Position numbers and translations under genes: made by a program
The notes under the pieces: model-generated
Databases searched by the model: none
Told to the model about the DNA's origin: nothing
The model's input: the letters and a program-made list of their open reading frames with translations, nothing else
In this document: piece after piece, positions 10,582 to 22,209 of the stretch
Position numbering within the stretch: the first letter of the stretch is position 1
How the letters are laid out: each line of letters starts with the position of its first letter
Assembly: GCA_014529385.2 (NCBI GenBank)
Contig: CM043964.1
Coordinates: 137,463,029 to 137,527,028 of the forward strand
Length of the DNA stretch: 64,000 bases
Direction: 5' to 3'
Source: Adiantum capillus-veneris
Lineage: Eukaryota; Streptophyta; Polypodiopsida; Polypodiales; Pteridaceae

Positions 10582-10922
10582 ATGGCTTCTTCTTCAAAAA
10601 AGGAGGAGTATTTCATTCGCAAGTTCGATGGCAGCAACTTCACCATGTGGAAAGAGCGCATGGAAGATGTTTTGATAAACAAAGGCCTATCAGAATCGTT
10701 GAAAGAGCGTGCAGAGGATGATGACTATATGCAAGCTTAGTGGGAGATTTTGGATGCGAAAGCCATGGCTACGATACGTCTACATCTAGCTGAGTCAGTG
10801 TTCTTCACTATCATAGGGAAGACAACAACCAAGGAACTTTGGGATAGCTTATGTTCAGCATGGCACAGCAAAAGTGCATCCAACAAAGTTTTTCTCATGA
10901 AAAAGCTTATGAAGCTCAACAT
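10582..10922 (+). pseudogene. Copia gag N-terminal fragment (plus strand)
   Basis: The frame opens with MASSSKKEEYFIRKFDGSN and FTMWKERMEDVL, the N-terminal gag motif of plant copia elements, then a TAG stop at 10,738-10,740. It continues in the same frame with WEILDAKAMATIRLHLAES, TTKELWDSLCSAWHSKS and LMKKLMKLN. It stops matching at CAACAT (10,917-10,922), exactly where the minus-strand gag at 7326 would continue. It is the displaced, inverted 5' part of gag, belonging either to the 3.1-7.3 kb element or to a sister copy broken at the same point. Confidence 0.85.
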
Positions 10923-11508
10923 TGTAACATTTAATGGCCTAATAACTTGTGTGTAGCGGAAATTAGCATGAACATAGTGGGCATTTCACTAGAATAGATT
11001 CCTAATGAGAATTACAAGAGTGCTTAGGTGGAGAGAGCAACAAAAAGCATAACACCTAGTTAGATAGCATCAACAATACTTTCAAAAGAGAGAGAAATTA
11101 AGCTATTGACAACAGTTGAGGACCGGATTTGCATGCAGCCGGTTCCCCCTCCAAAAGGCTTTGTATTATGGTTTCTCCCATCAAGAGAGACATTGTACAA
11201 TACAATTCTTTGTGTTCCTTCAAGACTAGCTAGTGCAATGAAGATGAAAGCTTCATGCACTAAGCAAAACACTTATCAAACACAACATCAGTTATCCCCG
11301 GTCTCAGACCCAAGACCTCACACACCTTCGAAGATGGTGAGAGCTAGCAGGGTATGAGAGTAGATTGAGAGGAAGAAGGAGTATCTTACGAGAAAGATGT
11401 ACATCTCCTCACATAATTACTCATATTAGCATAGCTTAGCTTAGTAATTAGCTTGGTAGAGGAGATGAGCATGCATTGAAGCTTGGGTCTTGGTTGGATT
11501 TGCATCCA
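10923..11508. other. Non-coding DNA, no gene seen
   Basis: No domain was recognised. The open frame 11,106-11,357 has no supporting feature. Confidence 0.5.
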
Positions 11509-11991
11509 CATGCCAAGAGTATGTCGATGTAGGCTTCTATCTCACAAGCTTGGAGTAGGTGATGAGCTCTCCATTAAAGCTTGGTAAGAGATAGTCTTCT
11601 TTACTTCACATAGACTGTATGAGAGTGTGTGTGTGTGTGTGATAATGCCTTGCAAAAATCAGCCCCCTCTCTCTCTTGGGCGATCCCTCTTGCTATTTGC
11701 TCTTGCTCTACCCTCATTGGACCTCCCCAGGTCAATCCAATGACTATTAAGCAGCATAAGTGATAGCCTTCTGACATGTGTCCCCCTTTCCCCTTTTGTG
11801 AGAGCTTTAGGTAATTTAATAATTCAACTAAACTCTCATTGGACCCCTTTGCCTCCTGGCCAATAGGAATGAGGCAAGCCATTGGGCTGCTGAGTACTCA
11901 TTGGACCCCTTGGGAGACTGTCCAATAGTCTTCTAGAGGACTTAATTCTCATTGGTTCTTTTATTAAGTGTTTTTAAATTAATTAAACTAG
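11509..11991 (-). repeat. Inverted repeat arm B (LTR-like)
   Basis: Reverse-complement partner of 7848-8328. It keeps three ATTGG/CCAAT dyads with 16-17 bp spacing and has a short GT array (about 11,623-11,641). Its outer edge (11,991) is sharp and coding-like sequence of the ULP1-like gene starts immediately after it, so the repeat probably truncated that gene. Confidence 0.8.
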
Positions 11992-13527
11992 AGACCACCA
12001 GGAAGGAGCAACCCACAGAGGTAGAACTAGAGCCCAACAGGGAGGAAAGAGAGGATCCCACAACGCTTCAATCAGAGTCCACCAGGGAGAAGCCCGCCAA
12101 TTCAGACCCTAAGCCAGTAAGAGAAGAGCCCGGTGAGGTAGGGCCAAAGTCTGCTCAAGAGAAGCAACAAGCAAGTACCTCTTTGCAAGGGCCATCCAAC
12201 ATAGAGCAACGACAAGCTAGCAAAGAGCAAGAACGTGTGCAAGAAGACTGGCATATTGTAGAGCAGATCAACGAAGAAAGCGAAGAGGAATTGCAAATGC
12301 TTGTCAATTCAGCAACTCTTCAAGCACATATTCCTCTTTCTGGACAATCAGAGGTGACCTCCGTTATCAACCTCTATCGATAAGATTTTCTCTGCATGCG
12401 CAATTTCTCCAACGCCAACGCAACGGATGCAATTGTCCATGCTGCTATGTGGTAAAGATAAGGTTCATTATGTGACATTGTTGGGGTTAGTACCAAGCAA
12501 ATAGGGAGCCTTAAAAATTTACAAGATCGCTATTTGCTCGGTATTGACCTTTGTTTGAGGTCAGTACCAAGCAAATAGAGACACTTGGAAATCTTTGCCA
12601 CTAATCGCTTGGTATTGACCCGGGTCAGAAGCAAGCAATTAAGGACTTCTATGACCATTTCAAGATCTGGAATCGCTTCGTTCTAGCCTATTTCTATATA
12701 TCCAGTAACCATTCTAAAGGCTAGTTCTTTTTCATGCCAGGCATGCTATCTCGCTTCTACCTATGAATGTGCATGACAAAATATATGTAATAGATCCGCT
12801 TATATCACCTATGCTTCACAACATAGAATGTCATTTCTGACGTTGTTGGGTTGGTTCAGCAGAGTAATTTGGGATCTATCGCGCTTTCTGGTTAGTGTCT
12901 ACAATCAAAGGTGAGTTTTGCATCGGTATGCAAAGCTATGTTGGATTTAGGGTCTTGCTATTTCTCATCATTCATAGTTTTGATGTTTTCTTTTTGTGTA
13001 GTGAACATTGGAGTCTGGTGTTATTCGACATTGAAGCGAAAGTCATTTACTACGGAAACTCCGAGCAAAGCAGGGGATCCCATGGGCGTGTAAAGGCGTA
13101 AGGATTATCTTTATGCTTTTACATGTAGTGTCTGTTTCTAATGCCCTATTGAGCAAGTGCTTATGTATGTAGTTCCACGAGAAAATTTAGTTAGTGTGTG
13201 GAGCACATTTTGTTAGAACATGATCTAGGTGCTGCCACTTAGCATCGACAGGTCATCGTGCCCACTCAAATTGATAATTTCAGTTGTGGTTGGAGGACGT
13301 GTGTGAATGCTATGCTCCTTCTAAGCCAAATTTTCGATGTATCAAATGTAAGTACGCATGTTGTTTGTGTTTTGAATCGTTGTAATGCCTTTATGAAAAG
13401 AAGATACTTATTTACTTACTTTTTTATTATCATGCATCTACAGGACCTTGAATTACATAACTACAACCCCTATGATGTGCACAATTTTTTTGTAACGGCC
13501 ATTCAGCATTATAATTTCGGTGCATAG
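11992..13527 (+). pseudogene. ULP1-like (C48 cysteine protease) gene remnant, spliced
   Basis: Exon-like pieces read, in order: a Glu/Lys-rich N-terminus (from about 11,992), an in-frame TAA at 12,381-12,383, then DFLCMRNFSNANATDAIVHA, which resembles the start of the C48 fold, ending at a GTAAAG donor (12,452). A second exon ends at a GTGAGT donor (12,911). The next (13,002-13,089) starts after TGTAG and carries SEHWSLVLFDIEAKVIYYGNS, with the catalytic His in EHW and Asn where the family has Asp. The next (from 13,252) carries PTQIDNFSCGW with the catalytic Gln and Cys, then a GTAAGT donor at about 13,349, and a last exon (from about 13,444) ending at TAG. ULP1-type proteases cleave SUMO; copies captured by plant transposons are known. 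The stop codon and the lost Asp make activity unlikely. Exon 2's start is not fixed. Confidence 0.62.
12487..12640. repeat. Tandem palindromic repeat in the ULP1-like intron
   Basis: GTACCAAGCAAATAG (12,490-12,504) pairs with CTATTTGCTCGGTATTGACC (12,530-12,549). A second pair is formed by GGTCAGTACCAAGCAAATAG (12,559-12,578) and CGCTTGGTATTGACC (12,606-12,620), followed by a third degraded left arm at 12,622-12,640. Each pair could form a hairpin. Confidence 0.7.
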
Positions 13528-15810
13528 TCGATCAAGAGAGGAAAGCGCCCGAGCTGAGGAGTTTAAACAAGCCCGCATTGAACAAAATCACGCAGAGGTG
13601 CCACCAGACTCAAGAGGAGGTTCGAGACATGCAAGAAGCAATCAATCAATATTATGCGGACTCCACAAAAAGTAGAGGATTGGGCTACATGTCAACCTCA
13701 AGAGAGAGAACAAAGTGAAGCTTCACAGGTTCAAGATGCATGGGAAGTCATGGACGAAGCCTAGGCATTTGAGAGACGTGAAAGGACACCCGAGACCAGT
13801 ATCCCCCGAGGGAGAAGGAGCAGTAACCAAGGGAGAGGGCAGGGGAGGAGTGGCAGCAGCACGGGCAGGAGACAGTAATCATCGCCCCTTTGTAGAAATT
13901 TTGAATAAAAAATTACAATGTATAAAGCCTTGAGACAATAGAAAGTTTGTGATTTTGAGACAATGTATGAACGGCACACAATGTCTTTGTATTAATCATT
14001 TTGGGGTGTACATCTTGGGTGCACTTATTGTGTGCACAGGGTTTTGTGACCTAGCCTTCAATTGAAGCAATCAAGTGAAGTGTATTTGAGAGGGACTCTT
14101 TGCACAATGTTGTTTTCTCTTTGCATCTTGGAATCTGAGGAAAACAAAGTGTTGGTATCTATAAATTTAAGGCATTGAAGACAAGTGAAATTTTTCCATT
14201 TAGTTAGTACCTTTGTATTGTTGAGACTGAATGCATACACTTGTGGCAGCAGTGGCAGGTCTTCATATGTAAGATCTACCCTAAGTTGTGCAAGAGTTGT
14301 ATTTGACATTGTGTCCATCACAGTAAGTAGGTTCTCTCAAAAGTAGATCTCCATTGCTAAAGGTTTGTTCTCAGAGTTAAACTCTATATCTTGGTCGAGT
14401 GGAATAAGTTGCCCACTAAGAAGATGATATCTAAAATAGTAAAAATGATACTATAAAATTTTGAGAGCTTATAATGTACTTGTAAATTTTGAACTTCTTT
14501 TTCAAAATACAGATTTTTCCCCGACTGTTTCCTATCCCAATTATCATCTAAAAAGTCCAAACAGCTCTCAAACTTGCAAATGAACATTGTTGTGGTAGTT
14601 CTTATTTGCTCATCGAAGAAGAAATCTACAAACACTTCAAGAGGCATAAATAGAGTGAGCCTAGCAATCTTTGTAGCAATCGAATACTTGAGGGACTTCT
14701 GTATATCCTGAAACAACCTATCCTGAAGCTTTCACTAGTTTAGGATGCTGACAAATACCAATCCTTGCTATCAAACGATGGAAGTGAAAAATGAGTCACA
14801 CGACCCCAGGCACACGATATTCAGGGTTCCAAATATGACATATCATAAATGAATATTCCATTATTTGCATGCTCCTTGTGCAATCTTCCTCGGTACATTT
14901 GCTCACCAATAAATGCATGGAAAGCAGCAAAAATCCCAACTATGCTCTCAATTGGTTGCCAATCCATCCTGTTTGAAGGATAAATATATGCACCATATCA
15001 AACATGATATCAACCATAATCCTTCGAAAATAAACATGCACTAAATGAGATATATGCTCAAAATACCATACAGTTGGATCGATGCTTTGGAAAACTAAGA
15101 GGAGATGTTTGCAACCTTAAGTCTGCGTGTTATAAAACATGTTGCATGAGGACCTCTTTCACTCGCTTTCTTTGTGCACGCACTTTAAACTCTTTAACTT
15201 GACCCTTGAAAGCCTCCACAAAATCATTGTGTTGTCTCCTCTTCCTCCTCCTCGTCTACAATAGTACCCAACTCCCGATAGTTATTCTAGATGGTATTCA
15301 TGACTGATCATCTGTAGTATAACTATTAAAAAATGGTAACAGAGTCAATTGTAGTGCTAGGCCTTCAAGAGGTAGTTATGGTGTGCACTAGAACAGAAAA
15401 TAGAGTTAATGAAAATATGAAAAAGGGAAGACAGTTTTGAGAGGGAAGTAGTTACTCAAAGTTACATTTGGGTGCGAACATAGATACTGGATGGAGCCTT
15501 CAATCCAAGTTTTGAAATTCTTCCATACAAAGTTGGTACAGCTTATGACATTTACGCTTTGAAAGTGTGACATTGTATAATTTGAATAACAAAATTTTTG
15601 TTTTTGCTTATTTTCTCAATGAGTTTCACTCTAAAATACCGATTTTCAACGTAACGTTAGCCTCTTCCTCATTGGTCGAGCACCACTCTCTCTCTGGAAC
15701 TAAAAGGTCCAAAAGTGAGTCCAAAGTTCTCCTAATGTGGTTGGAATAATAAGTGAGAGCCTTGATAACAACAAAGAACATTAGGCAAAGGATGAGTTCT
15801 AGGCGGTCCT
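13528..15810. other. Non-coding DNA, unassigned frames
   Basis: Minus-strand frames 14,058-14,321 and 14,384-14,716 have mixed, protein-like composition but no family I recognise. The TTGAGACAAT motif recurs near 13,930 and 13,956. No RNA gene was seen. Confidence 0.4.
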
Positions 15811-15920
15811 TTATTTTCCATGAGATTATGGAGGTGATTAACATCTTGACAAATAGATATACGCCATGTGTGAAAGAATGGTGGGTGTGTAAGAGAGGTA
15901 TAAGATTGGTCAAAGGAAAC
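15811..15920. repeat. Second, truncated copy of the MITE-like element
   Basis: TTTATTTTCCATGAG...TTATGGAGGTGATTAACAT and GGTGGGTGTGTAAGAG match 4786-4895 in the same orientation, beginning at the same terminus. The rest of the element is absent. Confidence 0.65.
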
Positions 15921-15930
15921 AATTTAAGGT

Positions 15931-16000
15931 TGTAGACCCTTGCCTTTCCTTAGCTACATAAGGGTGTAGACCCTTGCCTTTTTCTAGCCACAAAGATCCA
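15931..16000. repeat. Short tandem duplication
   Basis: The phrase TGTAGACCCTTGCCTTT occurs twice about 35 bp apart (about 15,933 and 15,967), each followed by a TAGCYACA block. Confidence 0.6.
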
Positions 16001-17723
16001 ATTTAGGATGTGTTTCTTATGGTAGCAAGTAGCCCATATCGCTTTCTGTGTAGTATCTAATGTCAAAGAGTGATTGCTTTCCCTCTTTTGAGACCGTGTT
16101 CCATTCCTTGCTTTCCTATATTATTTCTTGAAAATTGGCCATTGTAGTGTTTCTTTTGAAAAGTCGAAGGTTTCTTGATTTTCAAGTTTGTTTGAGATAG
16201 TAGAAGCAGACAATGTGTGTCCAATTCAGAATGGCTTAGTTATTGAAAACCTTTCCTCCTAGAGTTAAATCATTCTTGAAAAAGTGTATCTTTCAAGTCT
16301 TCCGTACCCATTTGAGATTTTACCCGCAAAACCTCCCATGGCCGAGCAATATTTGAATGGATGGGGGGTATTCAATTGCTACTTTACATCTCGCGCATTG
16401 GTCCATGCCTATTCCTCTGGCTTTTACTTTGATCCGTATTGGTAATGCCCCCCCAAGCACCTTCTAGAGGAAGTACATTGTGCTTGTCCATGGATGATCC
16501 TAGATGTTGTGTGCAACTACTATCCACTTCGTCTCAGGTGACAGCATACTCCACTATTATCAAGCAGCAAGAACCAATCTGCTTTGTAACTAAGCTTGAT
16601 GCATTTTTTTGTTGTTTGTGGTAGAGAAAAAATTCTTTTTTCGGGCTAATGCCAAAATTTATAGTCAAATTCAATCTTGCAAATAGGTGCCAGAACATTA
16701 TCAGACCTTTAACCACTCTATAGACTAGAAGAATTTCATTTTGGTTGAGGTTGTACCTGGTAGCTACCAGGTTGTACCTAGCTAGTAGCTAGTTGGTTTG
16801 CTTCCTTCCAACTCATGTTGTTTATGTCCCAAAAATGAGCTAGATGTATTAACCTTTGTTGTTGATTTTTGTAGCATATTCTCTCCATAAGGGCCTTAGT
16901 GAAACACCTCCAGTCGTAATGAGCCAGGGGGACCAATGGGTGATGGAGTTCTTGAAGTATACGGTTGTCTCTTCCCATTTTAGTGCTTTGCTTTGGCCCA
17001 CCAACTCAGCTATGATGCCACCTAGCTTCACATTTCCCAAAGAGGTGTAGGTACTTTGTTGTGAACTCCTACCTCTTTTCATGGGCTCCCTTGGGAGAAG
17101 AGATTTATCTTGTCTAGCGTGTCCCATAACATAATTGCCCAAGCGTGATTCTGGTTAGCTTCACACATAAGCATTCTAGTGGTAAGAAATTTGATTGTGC
17201 CAGATTGTGGCCACACCATACAACTTTTTCCACTATAGACGTGTGCTCACCTTCTTCATGGCTCTATATGACAAGCATCTCCAACCATTGCCCATACCCT
17301 TACATTGCGCATCATACCAATATTGGAACTTTGACATATATTTAAAATGCTGATTAGGAGCAGTATTCTGTCATGTAACCATGTATGCTATCAATTTTTG
17401 CACTTGTGATGTTAACTTGGTTGAATTAGGAGGGTTGATCACTATAGATATAGATTGTTGGTGCAAAAAGAGGATTTTGAAACACCCACGTTTTTACATA
17501 TTTTGTACAAATAGGGTGTTTAAAAAATTACTCAAAGGAATGTCTTTCACTCATGAAAGATCTATGAACAAGAGGTTTCCAAAATAGGGATTGAATGCAC
17601 ATCATATAATAGCACACACACACTTCAAAAATTGCACACATTTTTATGCAAGGGTTTCATAACAGTCCAACTAAAATACCACGCCTTGTTTAATACGGGT
17701 AATGTACTTTAGATCATTGCTTA
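16001..17723. other. Non-coding DNA with weak protein-like frames
   Basis: Minus-strand frames 16,534-16,716, 16,778-16,978 and 16,849-17,142 have residues vaguely like LINE polymerase tails (for example RLIHLAHFWDINNMSWKEA), but order and motifs do not support a firm call. Confidence 0.25.
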
Positions 17724-17822
17724 TTCACTCATTCATACGATGCATATTGTCGTATTAAATTAGGCCCATTTCCCATTATTTTTTCACTCAATTTAATTCA
17801 ATATAATGGGAAAATGAGTGAG
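17724..17822. repeat. Nested inverted repeat (possible hairpin or MITE remnant)
   Basis: Outer arms TTCACTCATT (17,724-17,733) and AATGAGTGAG (17,813-17,822); inner arms TTTCCCATTAT (17,769-17,779) and ATAATGGGAAA (17,803-17,813). Confidence 0.5.
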
Positions 17823-20800
17823 GCACACAAAGCCTAAAAAGGGCATCATTGATTTAAAATTAAGCATTGTTACCTCATTTCTGAGGCAATTAGATTTAAA
17901 GCTTAATCTTCCACCATACAAGACTCTCCTTGGATGTCAATCTACAGATGATTCAAAGCTCAAATGTTTAGTTTGTAGTAAATGGTGAGTACGTTTATGC
18001 ATAACACAAGGACTAATCTTTGTTGGGAAATGAAAGACTATTTGTTTACTAGAGACACCTATGTTAAAGCATGAGTATAACTATTAGTTTATGTGGTATT
18101 GCACCTCTCTTTCTACTAGCTATGTGTGCATTAATTGAACCTAGCTTGGCTTATGTTTGAATTCCAAATCAAACTCATGGACCAAAGAGTAGATTCAGCT
18201 TCAGACTAACATAGTTACAAAGCAAAGAAAGGCGTGGGTATGCAAAAAAATAAGAATTATGCATGTTCAAAATTAGTCCAACAAATAATAATAAGTAGAG
18301 TAGATTCTATCCAAAAAAAGACTTCTTTGCCAGATAATGGAGGACTTTATATGAAAATAGTTGGTGAAGGTCATTGCGAATGTGAGCAAGGACAACATAA
18401 GGATAGAAAGGAGTAAGAGAAACACAATTATCAATGCAATGATTGAATGTGCAAAGAACTAATGGTGCTAAAAAAGTTGGAAGCAATGATAGAGACACCT
18501 CTTAGCAAAGGAGGAGCACTTCTTAGCATGAGAAGAAGCATGAAGAGATCTATTAGTTGACATACCCAAGGTGTGATCACGAGACTATGGACTAGGAGAG
18601 GAGGATGCCTAACTTGGTAAGCCACCCTATGCTACAGGTAAGGTGTGATTGCTGAAGCACAAATTTGGCAAGCACATGCTATCATAACCACTTGTAGAGA
18701 GATTAGGTTACTATAAGCCTACGATGCTCCTGAGATTGACAATCCAATAGACACGGAGGCCATCTTGGGTTACAAAAAACACCCCTGGCTAAAATCAATG
18801 CATTATCATCCATCTACAAATCTGCAAATTGATCATCTATTTTTCCGAGAAGAAAGCAAAAGGAATTGGGAACAATATTTCAAGCCCACAAACGGAAAAT
18901 CGATATTTGCTTTCTACCAAATTTAAAGTCAAAAGAAGACCAAGCTTTCTCTGAAACATGTAAGTGATGTGTGTGAACACACTAAAAGCTTTTTTGTAAC
19001 TCACACAAACAAACACAACTATTCATTTGTCTCGAGCTTCTCTTTCTCACGGCTATGTGCCATCTCACAACCCTAATTCCAATAGCCTCTTCAAGGTATG
19101 TAGATAGAAAACATCTATCGAGCTCAAGGCACTAGCAACATAACACCTGCATGAGGCCAAGCTAAAAGAGATTGATTAACAAGAAGAATTTAGAACTTTG
19201 CACCATACTCATGGACCTTCCTCAAAAAGATGTCTTGAGCAGAGTTAGGATTTAATTTCAAAACAAAAATTGGCCATCTTAAAGACCAAAAAACTTACAA
19301 ACCAAGGAGACATGTGGATAAAAGATTAAAATCTATTTATGTTGCAAATATCACGACAAAGGAGCCCACCGAAGGTTCCAAAATGAATGGGTTCTTAAAC
19401 AAGTATTTGGAGGAGCAATTGTGCACGTTAACTAGTGAAGAGGCACTAAGTAAAGTTTTGGTGCAAGGATTCAAGAAAGAATCTAAACGTAGAAATGCTT
19501 CAAAGGAGCACAATGATCAATGCAAAGCAAATCGAGGAAGTGCAACAAAATTTAATGCAGATCCTCAAAGCAAATGTAGAATTTCATCACTTTGTCTCAC
19601 ATTGCCTTTGTTTGATGTTAGTGAACTTCCAAATGCACAAGATAGGCACCAATATATACCATGAATCAAGAAACAAGTACACAAATGGACCAAAGTTTTA
19701 GAAAGGTTAAGCAAGCTCAATTTCATAATTTGCTAAACCATCGACAGAAAGTGGCTTTCATCCTATCGCCTCGACACATAAGGGTAACTTGAAAAGAGTC
19801 ATTTTACATAAACTTCAATGATACAACAACAAATATTTTAGTCCCCTCAATGAAAGTCTAATTTATCAATACCTAACAATCCATAAGGATGTTCTTATAG
19901 ACATGAAAATTGTGAGTACAAAAAGTGCAAAGAATAGAAATATGGCGACGGACGCTCATAAACAAAATGATTGAAGATCAAAAACTTCAACAGGAACAGG
20001 CAGCAGTTGGTACCCCCACGTTATTTTGGACATCACATTGCTTGCACACAAGCCCCACAACCCATCTCGACATGTTTTGAAGTACTAACTCAGCATCAAA
20101 CCAAGTAAATAGAAGTACAAGAAAAACCAACAAGGAAAAACAATAGTACCCAAGCTTCAAGTAATGTTTTCTCTGGTCTAAGTATCTTAGCTATTCTAGG
20201 TACTACTCAACCTGGAAGAGTTGAGCATAAAAGTCGAAGTCTATGTATTGGTGAAGTGAAAGAGGGAGTCCAAAAAACACTCACACACTGAGCATAATGA
20301 AGTATGAGTCAAGAAGCTTCTACATCAAAAATCCTTTTTTGAAACGTGGAAGCTATTGCGACATTGTTTGATGTCACATGTGCTACATTTGTTCCTTGAA
20401 GCACCCATCAACTCCATCTTTCACTGTGCATGTTTTTCATTGAAAATTTTCTTCTATGCATATAGAGTGCCCCATAATTGACACTTACATTAGACACTCC
20501 TCTTTTTATCATTCATCAAAGAATATGAACAATAGATGCAAGCCTTCACATGCTTATCAAGAGTAAACCTTAGCTTTGAGGAAACAAAAAAAGCTCCATC
20601 AAACAATGGCAAGTCGAAGACTGGGCATACAAAGATAAATGCCACACAATGATAAATTCTATAAGAGAGCTCTAAGCAAAAATTATAAGGAGCTCACACA
20701 GTGCTTAAAAGTTGGTGAAATATTGCAAAGGACTTGCATTGCAGTGGAGCCCAATGACAACATCCATCATAAAGTCAACGATTGAAAGAAGCTTAGTTCC

Positions 20801-21790
20801 CAAAAAGACAAGCAACACCAAAAGCCATCTTCACAACCAAACACGGGAACAAAGAGGAGAATGTGCAATCAAATGCAACATTGTCTCAACAATCAAAATC
20901 CAACACACATATCAATCATAACACATCAGATATGGATCACACAAGGAAAGAGAAAACATCATCAACTACGAAACAATTTCAAAGCTAAAGGACCACCATT
21001 GAAGACAAACATGAAGACCACCCTAATGACTAGATTGCACATCATCGTGTTAAAGAATGGGAAGGGAGAGATATTAGTTGGATATAACATACGAACGCCC
21101 ACCTAGCCGAACACCTCACCGAACACATTTTTCCTGAATTTATACTATTATTTTTCTGAGCTGACATAGCTACACTGTAAATCCTAATTCCAAAGTAGGA
21201 GATCGATTTCCTAAGATGTTTTTCTTTCATAATGATTGTAGGCCCATGTGAACCGACCACTACCCATTTAAAAAACCCTGGGTAAAAAAGTAAATAACCT
21301 TAATATGAAAGAAAAAAAAAACTCTACTATAAGCAGCTTCCATTTATAATCAACATAATGTATGATTGGGTAGTCCATTTTCAATTCTAAAACTTGCATT
21401 GTGTTCCTATTCTGTTGCTCTTTCATTCACGTGTAAGCATCGCTTAGTCCGTTGTGGTTCATGACTACACGTCCATGAGCCTAATCTTCAAATTTGAGTG
21501 CTTAAATCATGTTTTTCTAACAATGAGTGAGTGTAATTAGACCTTGAGACAATACAAATCTGTTTGGTCTACGAAATAGTGTGATGATCTAGAGCGGTCA
21601 AAAAGGACATACAAATTTTTCGATCATTGCGTGCTGGTATGCTTGTTGAGTTGGTGCATTTGCTTATTAAGTACACTTCTTGAAGACTGAAAACTAAAAA
21701 ATGAACACACTGACATGACATACTCCAAGAAGTGTAGTAATGGGGTTAGTTTTTGCAACAGAACGCTAACAAGTAATGGCGACCTGGACG

Positions 21791-21792
<2 letters not shown>
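17823..21792. other. AT-rich intergenic DNA, no gene seen
   Basis: Short frames such as 19,314-19,664 show no recognisable domain, and no transposon ends were identified. It may hold old, diverged repeats or the 3' flank of SEC31. Confidence 0.5.

Positions 21793-21835
<43 letters not shown>
21793..21835. repeat. GA microsatellite
   Basis: (GA)21 downstream of the SEC31 stop codon. Confidence 0.95.
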
Positions 21836-21838
<3 letters not shown>

Positions 21839-22209
21839 CCTTTTTCATTTGATTGTAATAATTCAGGTTCCATATAAACAAACATATCAAGAAACTTCTA
21901 TGTCAATTTCTGAATAAACATACGCAGGGCATTCGTCAAAAATTGGTCTAAAAGAAACCTGCCAAAGAGCTGGAAAAATGGACTGCTACAGCAATAGCCA
22001 ACCACTACTTTCCCAAAAAAATATTTCTTACACAACCAAGGGCAAATGTACAATCTACTCTCACAAATAATGTGTTGGTCTATCTGCTCCGATTCTCCAA
22101 GCCGCCACTTCATTGTGGAGACCTCTCTCTACATGAATCCTTGCCAAAATCGGCAAAACCCGGTAATGCACAAGGATAATAGGGGACTAATTCCAGCATT
22201 GTTGATCTA

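Noticed and set aside
13715-13933. Small basic protein gene
   Set aside because: Low-complexity Gly/Arg frame with no domain, downstream of the ULP1-like stop.
16534-17142. LINE polymerase remnant on the minus strand
   Set aside because: A few residues look suggestive, but palm-like and tail-like pieces are in the wrong order and no catalytic box is present.
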